From contig JACONQ010000002.1 of assembly GCA_014281115.1 (NCBI GenBank), forward strand, positions 2,418,001 through 2,482,000: a DNA stretch of 64,000 bases, given 5' to 3'. Shown here piece by piece: positions 21,553-33,200 of the stretch. Each line of letters begins with the position of its first letter. The stretch's first letter is position 1. A program made the position numbers and the translations under genes. Under the pieces are notes generated by a model, which worked only from the letters and a program-made list of their open reading frames with translations, ran no database searches and had not been told where the DNA came from. This stretch comes from Laburnicola sp. R22_1 (lineage: Eukaryota; Ascomycota; Dothideomycetes; Pleosporales; Didymosphaeriaceae).

Positions 21553-21644
21553 TGCCAACTCTGCGCAAGGCTGTGAAGGGAACTAGCGATATGGTCTCCG
21601 AAAGCAAGGCTAAATATCGTGTCGATAGATTGATGATGCACCAC

Positions 21645-22757
21645 TTAGGCGGGTATGTCCTTCGATGGTGAATTGCAGCCTTCCTCGGCCACTTTAGTGA
21701 GAACAAAGCTCGTGCAAAAGCCTGCACCAACGAATTCGATCTTGCCGGGGATGCTGATTTCGTTCCAGAACCCACTCACCATATCATTTTTGACTTTGTC
21801 CTTCAGCTGCGTCAAATCCCCGCAATTCCCATGTTTTCCCCAGCCCCAACTTAAAAGCTTGCCATCTATGGTCAAAGCAAGCACATGTTCACTTCCGACT
21901 GCGATCTGCGCAATCAGTGGCAAATCGTCAGGTAACAGTTGCCACATGTTGTTCTTGCCCCAAGCAGTCAAGCTACCATCCTCGAAGAGAACAAAAATAG
22001 CGTTCCACGTCGCTCCGATCTGTCTCCAGCCCTGAATGACTGGAGGCATAGAACTGCGTAAAGAGAACTTGTCCCGACCAAGAAGACAGTGTTCACCAGT
22101 GGACGGGTGCGAAGCTAGGTAGGTGAACTCTTTCCCGCAAACTGCTTTGACAGGTCGAAAAGGAATATCTTCGTCGATCAACGTCGGTTGGATGATTCTC
22201 TGCTGCGCTGATAGCCTTGATCCCAGTTGATCGAGCCTTGATTTGCCCCAGGCCCAAACTTGACCGGTGGAGAGAACCGCGACATAGTGCCAGCCACCAG
22301 CCGCGAAGTCCACAACTGAAGATGGCAACGATTGCATCATGCTATGGTTGGCAAATTCCGTAGTATTTGTCGGCGATGTTTCACCCCAGTGGCCCGTACC
22401 CACCGTAAGCACTCTACTCTTAGCATCCGTAAGAGTATCGTTCACAACGCTCGCCGAAGATTCGCATGTTGCCGCGCAGAATGCTGCATCCGTGTGGAAC
22501 ATCTCCAGTTCCTTGACGGTTTCAAGCCGCATGATATCTTCTCCCGCTCCGAGTTGGCCTTTGCGGTTATCGCCTGCACCATAAACGCGTCCGGTGGAGG
22601 TAAGGAAGAGGGTATGGTTGTCGCCACCGCAGAGTGTTTTAACGTCCTCGGCCGAGGGCCATGATTGTGCTAGGGTAGGAATGGCGACTATTTCTGCAGC
22701 GGATATTCCCAGTTGGCCTTCGCCGTTGCTTCCGAAGACGTATAGTTCGTAGGGCAT
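21645..22757 (-). CDS. RCC1-repeat beta-propeller protein, Ats1-like
   Basis: Intronless, 370 aa. RCC1-type repeats recur throughout: LYVFGSNGEGQLG (residues 4-16), VYGAGDNRKGQLG, VLTVGTGHWGE, VWAWGKSRLDQLG, LTAWGKNNMWQL and LLSWGWGKHGNCG. They are separated by G-G-x-H/W-type turns (CGGDNHTLFL, AAGGWHYVAVL, AVGSEHVLAL). This is the pattern of a seven-bladed propeller. Length and solitary RCC1 domain fit the yeast Ats1 / fungal RCC1-domain group rather than the nuclear Ran exchange factor, which is longer. Ats1 has been linked to tubulin and to elongator-associated tRNA modification; the cellular role of this one is inferred. The stop codon lies 80 bp from the hAT insertion. Confidence 0.8.
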   Translation of the reverse strand: MPYELYVFGSNGEGQLGISAAEIVAIPTLAQSWPSAEDVKTLCGGDNHTLFLTSTGRVYGAGDNRKGQLGAGEDIMRLETVKELEMFHTDAAFCAATCESSASVVNDTLTDAKSRVLTVGTGHWGETSPTNTTEFANHSMMQSLPSSVVDFAAGGWHYVAVLSTGQVWAWGKSRLDQLGSRLSAQQRIIQPTLIDEDIPFRPVKAVCGKEFTYLASHPSTGEHCLLGRDKFSLRSSMPPVIQGWRQIGATWNAIFVLFEDGSLTAWGKNNMWQLLPDDLPLIAQIAVGSEHVLALTIDGKLLSWGWGKHGNCGDLTQLKDKVKNDMVSGFWNEISIPGKIEFVGAGFCTSFVLTKVAEEGCNSPSKDIPA

Positions 22758-23169
22758 GGTGACAAAGTAAATGGTGGATTTATTGCTTGGAATGTCCGAG
22801 GTCTTCGTCGCCCTCTCGAATAGACAAGATGTGGCGTCACCTGTTGGTGAGATACCCGTATGGGGTGGTCTCGTAACCAGGATACGGCATCTAGCAAAAT
22901 AATCTGTTAGACCTCAAGCGATGACCAGCCCTATCATTGCTGATAGTATTTTCGTAATGAAGATGTTGTTCGCCATCGACGGAAGTTGCTCAGTGTTGCA
23001 GGACACTGCCTTACGTAAACCGGCGTCACCAGACTAGAGCTAGCCCACTCCGGAGCGCTTAGCGAATTTTGCGAACTTCCGCACTTTCGACAACCATCGC
23101 TCGCTCCCACGACGACACCGCAAATAACCCACGCCCACCTCCCTGCACGCAAACACCCAGTCGCCCAAC
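22758..23169. promoter_or_regulatory. Shared divergent promoter region, RCC1-like / rps16
   Basis: About 410 bp separates the two divergent start codons, so both promoters must lie here. No clear TATA box seen; consistent with a ribosomal-protein promoter but no specific factor site can be claimed. Confidence 0.4.
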
Positions 23170-23782
23170 ATGGCCACCCAAAGCGTGCAATGCTTCGGCA
23201 AGAAGAAGACCGCGACTGGTACGCGCCCCTCCCTCTGCAGCCCGCTAGACACGTCCAATAGCTAACACGCATGTCTTATAGCCGTCGCCCACTGCAAGGT
23301 ACACATCGAATGCCACGGCCGAAAGCGCGAGGACCGTTATACTGAGTAGTTTTGTCTAGGCTGGCAAGGGCCTTGTTAAGGTCAACGGAAAGCCCCTCAA
23401 CCTCGTCCAGCCCGAGATGCTGCGATTCAAGGTCTACGAGCCTATCCTGATCCTTGGCCTGGACAAATTCGGTACGCACCATCCCACACCCGGGAACGAG
23501 AAGAAAGGGCAACACTGACGGAACCCAACAGCCGACGTCGACATCCGCGTGCGCGTCTCCGGCGGCGGTCACACCTCGCAGATCTACGCCATCCGCCAAG
23601 CCATTGCCAAATCCATCATCGCCTACTACCAGAAATACGTCGACGAGCACTCGAAGAACCAGCTGAAGCAGGCCCTCGTCCAGTACGACCGCACACTCCT
23701 CGTCGCCGACAACAGGCGGTGCGAGCCCAAGAAGTTCGGCGGTCCCGGCGCGCGCGCGAGGTACCAAAAGTCGTACCGTTAA
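23170..23782 (+). CDS. rps16: 40S ribosomal protein S16 (uS9)
   Basis: Four exons: 23170-23218, 23282-23298, 23360-23471 and 23532-23782. Introns are 63, 61 and 60 bp with GTAC-type donors and TAG/CAG acceptors; the product is 142 aa. The protein begins [20 protein letters not shown] and ends with the family hallmark [17 protein letters not shown]. The C-terminal Arg tail of uS9 reaches the ribosomal P site. [12 protein letters not shown] and [15 protein letters not shown] are conserved. The second exon is only 17 nt and is needed to keep the frame (AVAHCK). Confidence 0.96.
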
Positions 23783-24359
23783 GTGGTATGTTTTTTTCGT
23801 GTGGGCGATCGGTCGGCATGGTGTTCATTCGTGGGCTTTTATATCGCTTCATGGGTCGAATTGTCAGGGAAGAGCTTCTGATGCAGGGCTATGGCCCAAT
23901 TGATGGGACTCGCATCTTGTCATGATAAAAATGAATACATTGATTGCAGGCGCATAGTGGCTTGTGACGAGACCATATTCGGCGCCGTTGTGCTATGCGG
24001 GCAGAGTACGGAACACTAGTATGTGCATGATGGCAACCATATGACCAGAAAGCGAAGAATAGGATGCATGGGAATACACCACATGTTGCACTTTCCAGAC
24101 TTTGCGAAAATGCCTCTCCGTATCCCCAAACTACCCTCCAATACGACATTACGACACACAAGGGTATACATTTTATCCCCCTAACGACCCACACAACAGC
24201 TGATCAGCTCCACGCTCCCAATCACTACATAAACAAATAATGTCCCACAAAACCTCAACAGCGAACCGCATTTCAGTCGAATAATATATCTCTACTAAGC
24301 CCATGCATCGCATCACTACTTTGTCTACCGTCGTGCCACCTCACGATATCGTGACTGAA
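23783..24359. other. Convergent 3' flanks of rps16 and the ChAPs gene
   Basis: No gene or repeat recognised; probably 3' UTRs and spacer. Confidence 0.5.
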
Positions 24360-26844
24360 TCAACCATCGCTCCCGCTGCTCCTGAAAGCAGCGCACAGTG
24401 CCGCATACTGGTGCGTGAGATCCAAAACATGCTGTGGTAGACTAGTTCCCTGGATGATACTGCGGATCTTGACAGCGCCTTCTTCTTCGATGAGTTTGCG
24501 GATTGTGTAGAGGAGATTGGGAGAGAACTGAGTTGGTTAGTTAGCACACGTACGTTTTCCACACAGTGCCCACGCGGTCCCCGATGCTCCCGCAAAAAAG
24601 ATGGACGGATAGTGGGAATGAAAACATACCTCCGAGTACCACCGATACTGCCACGTAACCAAGCGGATCAACGCGCCCGTCACATCCCGCACATTGCCCA
24701 CGACCCGGCCATCCTCCAATTTGAGCACCCCCCGCATCGCCTTGGGACTAAACTTCATCTGCAGACAATTATCATACGCGTCGACGGCCTCCTCTTCGTG
24801 GTGCAGCCGCTCAGCTAGTTCGCCCAGAATCTCCCACTCTTCGGCGGATTTCTTGTACAGTAATTGTTGCTGGCGGTACTGCGCCATCTCGGTGCGCCAT
24901 ATCGTATAGACGCGCAGATCTTCGTAGAGGACCATGAAGAGGTTATCCAGCCAGCGCTCGCAGAGCCGCTTGTTGTGGAAGTGCGTGTAGTTTTGCTGGG
25001 CAGGGTTGGACGGCGTCGACGTGGGGTCTTCGGAGGAGCCGGCTTGGACGACTTCCGAAGCGACGGTGTGCGAGGGCCTTACTATTGAGTCGGGCTCTGC
25101 GGGTTCGGCTGCGGTTGAGGGTCCACCGTTTGGCGCGTCGCTTTCCGCGTCGGATACCTCTTCTGCCTCGCCATGGGCTTCACCATTGGCCTCAACGTGG
25201 CCCTCGCCTTGGGTCTCGCTGTTGGTTTCGCCGTTTGTTCTGGGGGTCGGGCTGGGTGAGCGTAGCGCGGTGACGCTGGGGTTCCGGGCTGTTTGGCTGG
25301 GCATTTTCTCGTTGCGGTATTCTTCCTCCATGACGAAGACTTGGCTTCGTATCCGGAGGAGCTGATCCCAGCCGATCTTTTTCGTGATTTCCGTGAGGAG
25401 CATATACGCTTTGAGGAAGGTGCCCCTAAAACCTGCCGCATGCAGCTTGCGCAGTGTGGGGTGCACGAGCTCCATGTCGTCCACGGGGCTGTCTGCTATC
25501 TCGTCACAGATGGCTTCGGGCATGATAGGGAGGAAGACTCGTTGCGGCTCGGGCATCCGTGGTGCGTCCTTGTCCTGGTATGTGAACATGGGACATGAGT
25601 TTAGAGTTAGCAGGGCAAGGTCCCATTGCTCGAGGCTGACGTAGATTTCTGCGAGGCGCGCCCAGGTTCCGAACTCGCTAGGCGCGGATACCACGCTTCT
25701 CTTTGCGATCTCCAAGGCCAGATCGCTGCGTCCTTTTTTGTTGCAGAAGTCGGCTTGGCAGTCCAGTAAGGAATAGTCCATAGGTAGCTCCTGGATGGCT
25801 TCGTGCAGCAATTGTACTGCTTTCACCTCTTCGTCCGCTCCAATGTACACTCTTGCCAGGAGAGAGGATATTTCTGGGTCCTTCGTCCGCAGCTTCTCGA
25901 ACAAATTGATGCCTGAGGTATATCTTCCCGTTGTATGAATATAGTTGAGCAGTCCGGTCGTAAGGTGGTTCGAGACGAGGTTCGGGACCTGAATCTCCGG
26001 ATCAGATCCTAATTGCCAGCCGTTGAAAAACAAACGCTCTGCGGCGTCCAGAAACTTGTGTTCGCTCTCGGTGCTGGTGATAGGATTGAATCTCCGCACG
26101 CCGACGATTTTTTTAATGGTGTCGCCCGATCCATCGTCAGCATACGAGTATGCGCGGAGAACACTGCAGAGGTATGTCTCCAGCCACAGCTCGTCGGTCG
26201 CAACTCGCTTGTCGCCACGCTCGTCGATGCAATAGCTCTCCACGGTGCCCGGAATGTACACTTGCACCCGCATGTCTAAACGCGAGAAGGCATTGTAGCA
26301 GCTATGTGTCGTCAGTCCAGTACAACGCCTCCACCTAATAGCTCGTACCAATAGAGGCCTGACACAACCTTGTGCTGCTTATCATGCGACGAGTACGTCA
26401 GAGTATTTATGTAGGCCGCCAGGCTGGCCGACGACGAGGCGTCTATGCCGGTAACATGATGGTATACGCCGATCTGGTGCCCGCGTCAGCGCTTCTCTTG
26501 TGGGGTGGGTTGCATCGACCCAGGACAGGTCATACCTGCTTGGTGGCGTTTTTAACGGGCTGCTTGATGAGGTGAACGAGGTCTGGGGGTCCTAGTTCGC
26601 GCAGCGTCTGCAGCGTCTCGGAGCGCGCTTCGATTGCAGAGTGCAGCTCGTCTTCGAAGATCCTAAGATAATCTAGTCAGCAGGCTTGCCGCGAAGACAA
26701 TGCTGAGCGGAGAAGGGAAGCATGTGGGGATGTGGGCAGTGAGTTGGATGTGTGTATCCTTGTCCTCGATGTCGAATACGTGCATCCATTGCCACGGTTG
26801 TCGAGGGTGGGAGCATACTCAGGAACCGCTGGAGCCGTCACCAT
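24360..26844 (-). CDS. ChAPs family exomer subunit (Chs5/Arf1-binding, Bud7/Bch1-like)
   Basis: Five exons: 26844-26819, 26662-26536, 26473-26349, 26301-24630 and 24527-24360; introns of 156, 62, 47 and 102 bp; about 705 aa. The ChAPs proteins form the exomer coat with Chs5 at the trans-Golgi and sort cargo such as chitin synthase to the surface. Signatures seen are LRELGPPDLVHLIK, SSHDKQHKVVSGLYW, RLDMRVQVYIPGTVESYC and TPR-like helices (LLARVYIGADEEVKAVQLL, WARLAEIYVSLEQWDLAL). The conserved C terminus is YTIRKLIEEEGAVKIRS then LTHQYAALCAAFRSSGSD. A low-complexity Thr/Glu/Ala insert lies around residues 470-560. The short first exon (MVTAPAVPE) is inferred from splice signals. Confidence 0.9.
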
Positions 26845-27275
26845 GGCTCAGATATCCACGCGAGGCTGTAATGGCATGCGACTGAGAGAATCTGCGCCGT
26901 GTCGGGCTGGGGAGGGGTGCGCGAACGAGGTCTGGGACTCTGGGAGCAGAAAGCGAGGCCAGACAAGTTGCGGGCAGCGCCTCGGAAGTGCCCTGGCGTG
27001 CGCCAAGTTCGACCCTAGCTTGCTTAATTGGACGCGAACATTCACACGTCGACGCGACGCACACGCGCAACCACGGTGAAGGATAGCCTGTCGCCTGCTG
27101 CGTATGCCCTGAGTGCCGTCGCGCTTGCCTCTGCGTGCCGGGCCGCCCCTTCCCCACGTAAATGCACCTGCACTGCGCGCCTCACCCAACACCATGGTAC
27201 GTTGAGCTTCGCATGCCAGCGCCCGCCCACCGCCCACTCCGGAGCTTCGCAGCGGCGACGCCTCCGCTAACCAAC
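26845..27275. promoter_or_regulatory. Bidirectional promoter, ChAPs gene / hir3
   Basis: About 350-430 bp between two divergent translation starts. GC-rich with no clear TATA box. ATG 27194 with a GTACGT donor directly after it may be the true start exon of hir3. Confidence 0.45.
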
Positions 27276-30200
27276 ATGCAGTCCGCCTGGAACGCGCTCA
27301 ACGTCGAGTCGGACATCGAGGAGGAGGACGAGGTCGACGACACCAAGGAAATCCAGATCGAGGAAGCTCTGAAGCTCTACCAGACCGCGCTCAAGTACCA
27401 CGCCGAGGGCCCGCAGTCGTTCGAGAAGACGGCCGAAGCGTACAAAGCGCTCTTCGACTCCGAGATATTCAAATACGCCGAATCCTTGTCCGAGTACAAG
27501 CGCCATGAGCTCTACGGCGACACGCTCGAGTTCGACAGCATCCTGCAAGATGAGTACGAGGCAGGCCCCGTCCAGGCGACGGGCGGGAACGAGAGCGCAC
27601 CCAACACGCTTCCGCAGATCCTCCACCTCTCGTACAAGAACCACGGCCAGTTTATGCTCGAGACGATGCAGCACTGGATCCGCCAGCACGGCGCGACGGT
27701 GCTCCAGCAGCAGGGCTCAGGCCACATCATCGGCGCCCTGACATGCTTTGCTGAAGCGCTGGACAAGGAGGACACGGACCTGGATCTCTGGCTGAGGACC
27801 GCTTCCGTGGCCGCCATGCTCGGCAGCCCGCGCATCACCCGGTTCTGCCTGGAGGCCGTCTTGGATGGGAACGACGAGCTGTACGGCAGTCTCCTCCGCC
27901 TCCCTGGCCCCGAGGAAGGCTTCGCGAGCCACCAGCTTGCTGAGTTGGTCACAAAGCTCGAGGACAGCCTATCCCTACAGCAGGCGCCCCTGCCCAATCT
28001 GGCCAAGAAGAAGCTTTCTGAGACACTCAAGAAACGATTAAATCCCTACCCTTTTGCTCCCCTCCCGGCTGATATTGCCGTACCTACGCCCTCTCAGGCT
28101 GTTGCAAGACCGCCCGAGCGCGTCATTCTGAGCCCTGCGAAATGGGACTGGGCGGGCGTAGGCGAGTCAATACTTCGGCATTACATCGCCGAGCAGAATG
28201 GATTAACGGAAAACATCCCTTTTGGGTCTGCAATTACTCTCAATATGCCACCCGAGGCAGATGTCGTAGAAATGGTCCAAGTTCCAAGCGCAACAGAGGA
28301 GCACCTGGGACCAGAGTCCTCAAAGGACGCCCCTCCGTTAGAGATCGGCAAAGTAGCTACTGCTTTACAAGAAACAGATTCACCTGCCCTAGGAAGAAAT
28401 GGCGAAGATATAACGATGGAGGACCGAGAGAGAAATACAGATGCCAAGGCCGACGAGGGCGGTTCAACGACGCCCGCAGAGATCGCACAAGACCAATCGC
28501 GCAAGCGCTCAACAGACTCTGCCGGACTTCCAGAAACCGCCGAAGGTGGTCGTGCTCGCAGCAAACGTCTTCGGGCACGCGAGAGCATAGATCCAAGCGC
28601 AAATGCAGAGGTCGTAGGACAGGATGCTGGAACCAAACTAGAAGATCAGCTTTGGCCTTTTATTAACGCAGACCAATGTCTATGCGAGGTGATCAATGAC
28701 ATTTTTGAACGACTTGGTGTACAAGGGCTTGGGTCGCTACAACAGCTACGTGACCTTGTCACCAACTCTTCTTCTGGGGTATCGGCTACTGACAGCATCG
28801 ACAAAGCAGCATGCGATCTGCACGCAGCGCTGCAGTACTCGGGGGTCAGTATCGCGCCTGTGTTACTCAGCACTGAGCCTGTCGACCTCGGCGGCGCGAC
28901 ACGAGAAGCCGGCTTGAACGCTTTTTTGGGTTACTCTAAATCTAGTACTTCGGAGGCTTGTGCGAAACCGATCTTGCGGAGTGAAAAGCTTGCCTCTTTC
29001 GTGCAAAGCGTCAATGATGGATGGCTTTCAGCGCAGGAAGTAGCATTTTCCTGGGTTGAAGTACTGTTGTCGCCAGGCCTCCTTTCGAACGGGCTCACCC
29101 AGAGCAGCAAGTCCAGCTATATGCAGTACCGGTGGGCAGAGGATCTGAAACGGCACTTGGTCCAGGTCATCGTCAATATCGATGAGTTCATTTACGCGCG
29201 CATGCTCGATCGTCTCGAAGAGCTCAATGACAGAATTCTCAATGCGAGAGAGCAAGCTAAGGATTACACCTTCTCCGATTTCGATGCGGCACAAATCGAG
29301 ACGATTGAGACTATATTTGAGTTACATCTCGATGTCTACTCGTTGATCAAGCATCCGCATAGTGGTGTAGACCAAACCACACAGACGGCACAAAGTGATC
29401 GGTTATCGCGGTGGGCCTCGCTCGCACGGGAGGCGATGCAGCTACGGTCGGCCTGCATACCCGATGATGGTATAGAGGACGAGTTATCCCTACGCCATAT
29501 CTGGGCTTCTGTCTTCCAACTGAGCGTCAACGAAGACGTTTTGCCGCAACACATCATCTACGCGATGGAAGAACTGAAGGAGATCTTTCGATCCATGGAT
29601 GGGAGTACCATTGAAATGCAAAACAACGCAGTCATGCCGGAGCTCTCGGTAGCTGCGGTAGACCGCGAACTTGTCCGAATCAGCATGAAGGATTTCTTTC
29701 TGCGGGTCTTTGACACTGATGAGAAAGACCCTGTTGCTGTCATCGAAAGTTTGGAACCCATCCTAGAGCCATCCCCAGAAAGTAGGATCGCGGACGACAA
29801 AGCGAGCGGGGGCATCATCAGCATGCCGACAGAATCTACAAGTTCGTTGACCCTTGAGATCAACAATGATTCGACAGACGCACGAATCACACGACCATCT
29901 CCGTTGCAGGAAATGAGAAAATTTCTCGATTCTGCATCCGTGAACCTCCGTTTGTCACTCTGGCAACGTTTGCGCGAGGCATACGAAAATATCGATTATC
30001 TGCCCAAAGTTCTGTCCTGCTACCTGCGGAGCATTGAGACGCTAATCGGCGAGTTCAAGACCTCTACCTATCAAGAATGCTCTACCCCTGAACGCCATGG
30101 CAAGCTTATCAGCCGTCTTCGCATAATCGACGAGGTCGTCGTGAAGGTCCTCCAAATCGTTAGGGACGAAAAGGATGCCTTCGCTTGTCTTGCTTACGAT

Positions 30201-33200
30201 CACATGCAGTCCTCCATGTCGGCTATCTCGCAGTTGCTACGCATCATGTCTGCAGCCAATAGTCTTCAAGACATGATTCGAATAGGGCAGCTTCCTGTAC
30301 CCAGGGTAGAGGGGCCCCCCTCCCCCACTTTTGGCAACATGACCAACCGACTGCACGATATGCAGGTGCGGCTCTGGATACTTCAGTACTATCTCTTGAA
30401 AGAAGGAATTGCTCAAACCCATGAAAACTTCCCCAAGCCGTCGGACGATAAATTCGAGTTCCTGCGACATGTTCATCATGCCCTTGGTGTGCGGTCCTTC
30501 GCCCATGCAGCTGGCCGCTTGTTCTTGCGATTGGCGAAAGACGAAATGCTACGGTTTTCCAAAGTTTCCGAAGCGACCACTCGCGATTTGGAGTTTTCTC
30601 AGATTCTATACGACTTGTACGGGTTGAAGACCTTCATCAATCCACTTGAATGCCAGGATTATGGATCTACCGAAGACATCCTTGAGAGGAAGACAGGAAC
30701 GAGCTTATTGCCATTCATCATTTCGCAAGCCGAGAAGATGAACATAAAGGACCTCCTCAAGCACGAGCTCAAAGTTACCATCGAGAAGGTCCATGGAGCG
30801 GTCGGTAGGCCTAGAATACACGATGAGATCGCTCAGAACCGGAAGACGCTCTCGTCCTTCTTGAGATCACCAGTCAACCCTGTGTCTCTATTCAGTTGCC
30901 TGAAAGGCGTCGGTTCAATTCCTACGAAGCCCATCTCTGCGCGCGAAGCTGTCCCGGCTTCCAAGGGTTGGTACTTTCTGATGGGAAACATCGCGCTCAA
31001 CAAGTTCAGGTCGCAGAAAAGGACCACTCAAGCGCCGACTGAAGACGTGAACATTGCTCAAGCATTTTTCTTCCAAGATCTTGAATTTTCTAGCGAGCGA
31101 TGGGAAACCTGGTTTCGTCTCGCACAAGCCAACGATACCCAATTGGAAGAGGCTGTATCTTGGAATGCTGACAAAATGAACCAGCCCAGCTTGGAGCTGA
31201 TCAACTATCAACGTGCTGCAATGCATTGCTATGCGATGGCAGTAGCTTGTGCCGTCCGCGATGCGGATCCCTCGTCCAAAACCCGTGCGAAAGTAGCGCA
31301 GCTGTACACAGACTTCGGTAATCGTATATACGCTTCATCTCGAGCGCCTTTCAATATGAACGCTTTCAACATCAAAGACACCGAGCATAAGTTCTTCAGT
31401 GGGAGCGGCGACATGGTACTGTACCAGAATCTACCTTTCGCCCCGTTGTCTACCTACACAGCTTGGAAATTTGCCAGCGTTTTATTCAAGCGGGCGGCCA
31501 AAGGCGATCCGGATAAATGGTGGAATCACTATATGCTGGCCAAGTGCCTGTGGAAGATGTACTGCCACAACGCCGACGCAGGAGCAACCACCGCTGCCGT
31601 CCAAAGTGAACCACTGCCCGCAAACAACAATCCGACATGGGAAGAGGTCATGGAGGCCATTGTCAACTCGATCGAGACTCTGCCTGAAAAGAGAGAACGT
31701 GGCCGCGAGCCAATTCTGGAGCCTCACTACAAGCTCGTTTCCATAACCCATAAGCTTTTCCAACGCAGAGATATCGACCACGAAAAAGGCGAACAGCTTC
31801 TTAAGCATACTACTTTCTCGCAGAACCTCGGCAGCCCAGATAGTCCTGATGACTGGGAGAGATACATACTTGGAGTGCTCAAGGCACTCCGTGCCGCAGA
31901 CAAGTCAAGCTGGCATCATCGTATCATTGCTCGTGCGGCTCATGTCATCTATGATGAGTCCAATGACATGGTGGTCGCCCATAGCGCCAAGCATGAGCTA
32001 ACGCAGCAGATCTTTACCAAGACCATGGCTGTTCAAGTCTGGAAACCGGAGAACGAGCGGCCCGGTAGACATTTCGTCTACACTACACGCTACACTAGAT
32101 TCTTCGTCCAGCTGCTAGATCAAACTGGCGACCAAACGAACCTCGAAGCCCTAGCCAGACGAGTGCGTCGAAAACAGACGGACTTCTTCGAGCATACCAA
32201 GCTCTGGCAGGATCTTTGTAGTTGCTACCTCCAGCTCCTGCGACGAATGGGCCAGATTCCAGAGGGTCAAGAAGATATCGTGTTCCGCGCGCTCAACTAC
32301 GAAGATTACAACATCCAAGCCACTCGACTAGAAGCATGGTGCCAAGACCCGGCATCTACGCATCCAGTCCTAGATGTCCTTCGGCAGGTCGTGGAACTCA
32401 AACGCATCAACAATGGCCTCATGAGACCCATGCCTATCGACGACCTCCTCGGCGACACGTTCGGGCTGCTATATGCGACCATTGCTCCAACGCTACCTCC
32501 CTTACCCTCGGAGCAGAAACAATTACCGACACTACAGGCCGCACCGCCGTATGTAGCGAATGGCGCGCAGGTACAGGTTGATGGTGCTAATGAGCACAAT
32601 GCGCCATTTAATATGTTTCATCCGAACCAGTTGACACCACAGCCGCAGCCGCAGCCACAGCCACAAGCTGATCCTGTGGTGAAACCCAGGCCTAAGATTG
32701 TCGGTCGCCGCGAAATTCAAAGACGCGCCGAAGCTTGCGCGCAGAAACCTGCAGGTACAGCTGGTCCTGTTCTCTCCGCTACATCAAACAACACTTCTAT
32801 TCCTATACGCTCCCCGCCTGCTGCACCAAACACTACTTTGCCGCTTATCTCTCAAGTCCCCACGGAGAATGCCCAGCCTTGCACGGAAACCGTCCCGGCT
32901 CCCACGGAAAGCGCCCAACCCTCCACAGAGAGTGTGTCCGCTCCTCCCACCATCCCCGGCGCACTCGAGCACCTACCTGCCGTTTCCAGCAGCGGGACCC
33001 CCACGGCCGCACGCAGTGCTCCTGGCTCTATAGACGACGATGCGGATGACGAGAGCGAGTTGAGTGAGCTGGATGAGGAGGAGGTACAGGAGATGGGCGC
33101 GCAGGTTGAGCTGAGACGCACAAGCTTGTTTCCGCGTTCATTAACAAAGAACCCAGTTGACGTACCAGACGATGACGAGGATGAGGAGTCAGGTGAGGGC

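Larger units (their letters stand above)
17871..21563 (+). mobile_element. hAT-superfamily DNA transposon, full length but degenerate
   Basis: The element starts CAGAGTTGGCAAC and ends GTTGCCAACTCTG, a 13 bp perfect terminal inverted repeat that extends imperfectly. The 8 bp CGCAAGGC flanks it on both sides (17863-17870 and 21564-21571), exactly the hAT target duplication. Length is 3,693 bp including a 702 bp nested element. The transposase gene is on the plus strand with scattered stop codons. It inserted between the start of the ULD gene and the 3' end of the RCC1-like gene, about 80 bp from the latter's stop codon, without breaking either gene. Confidence 0.95.
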
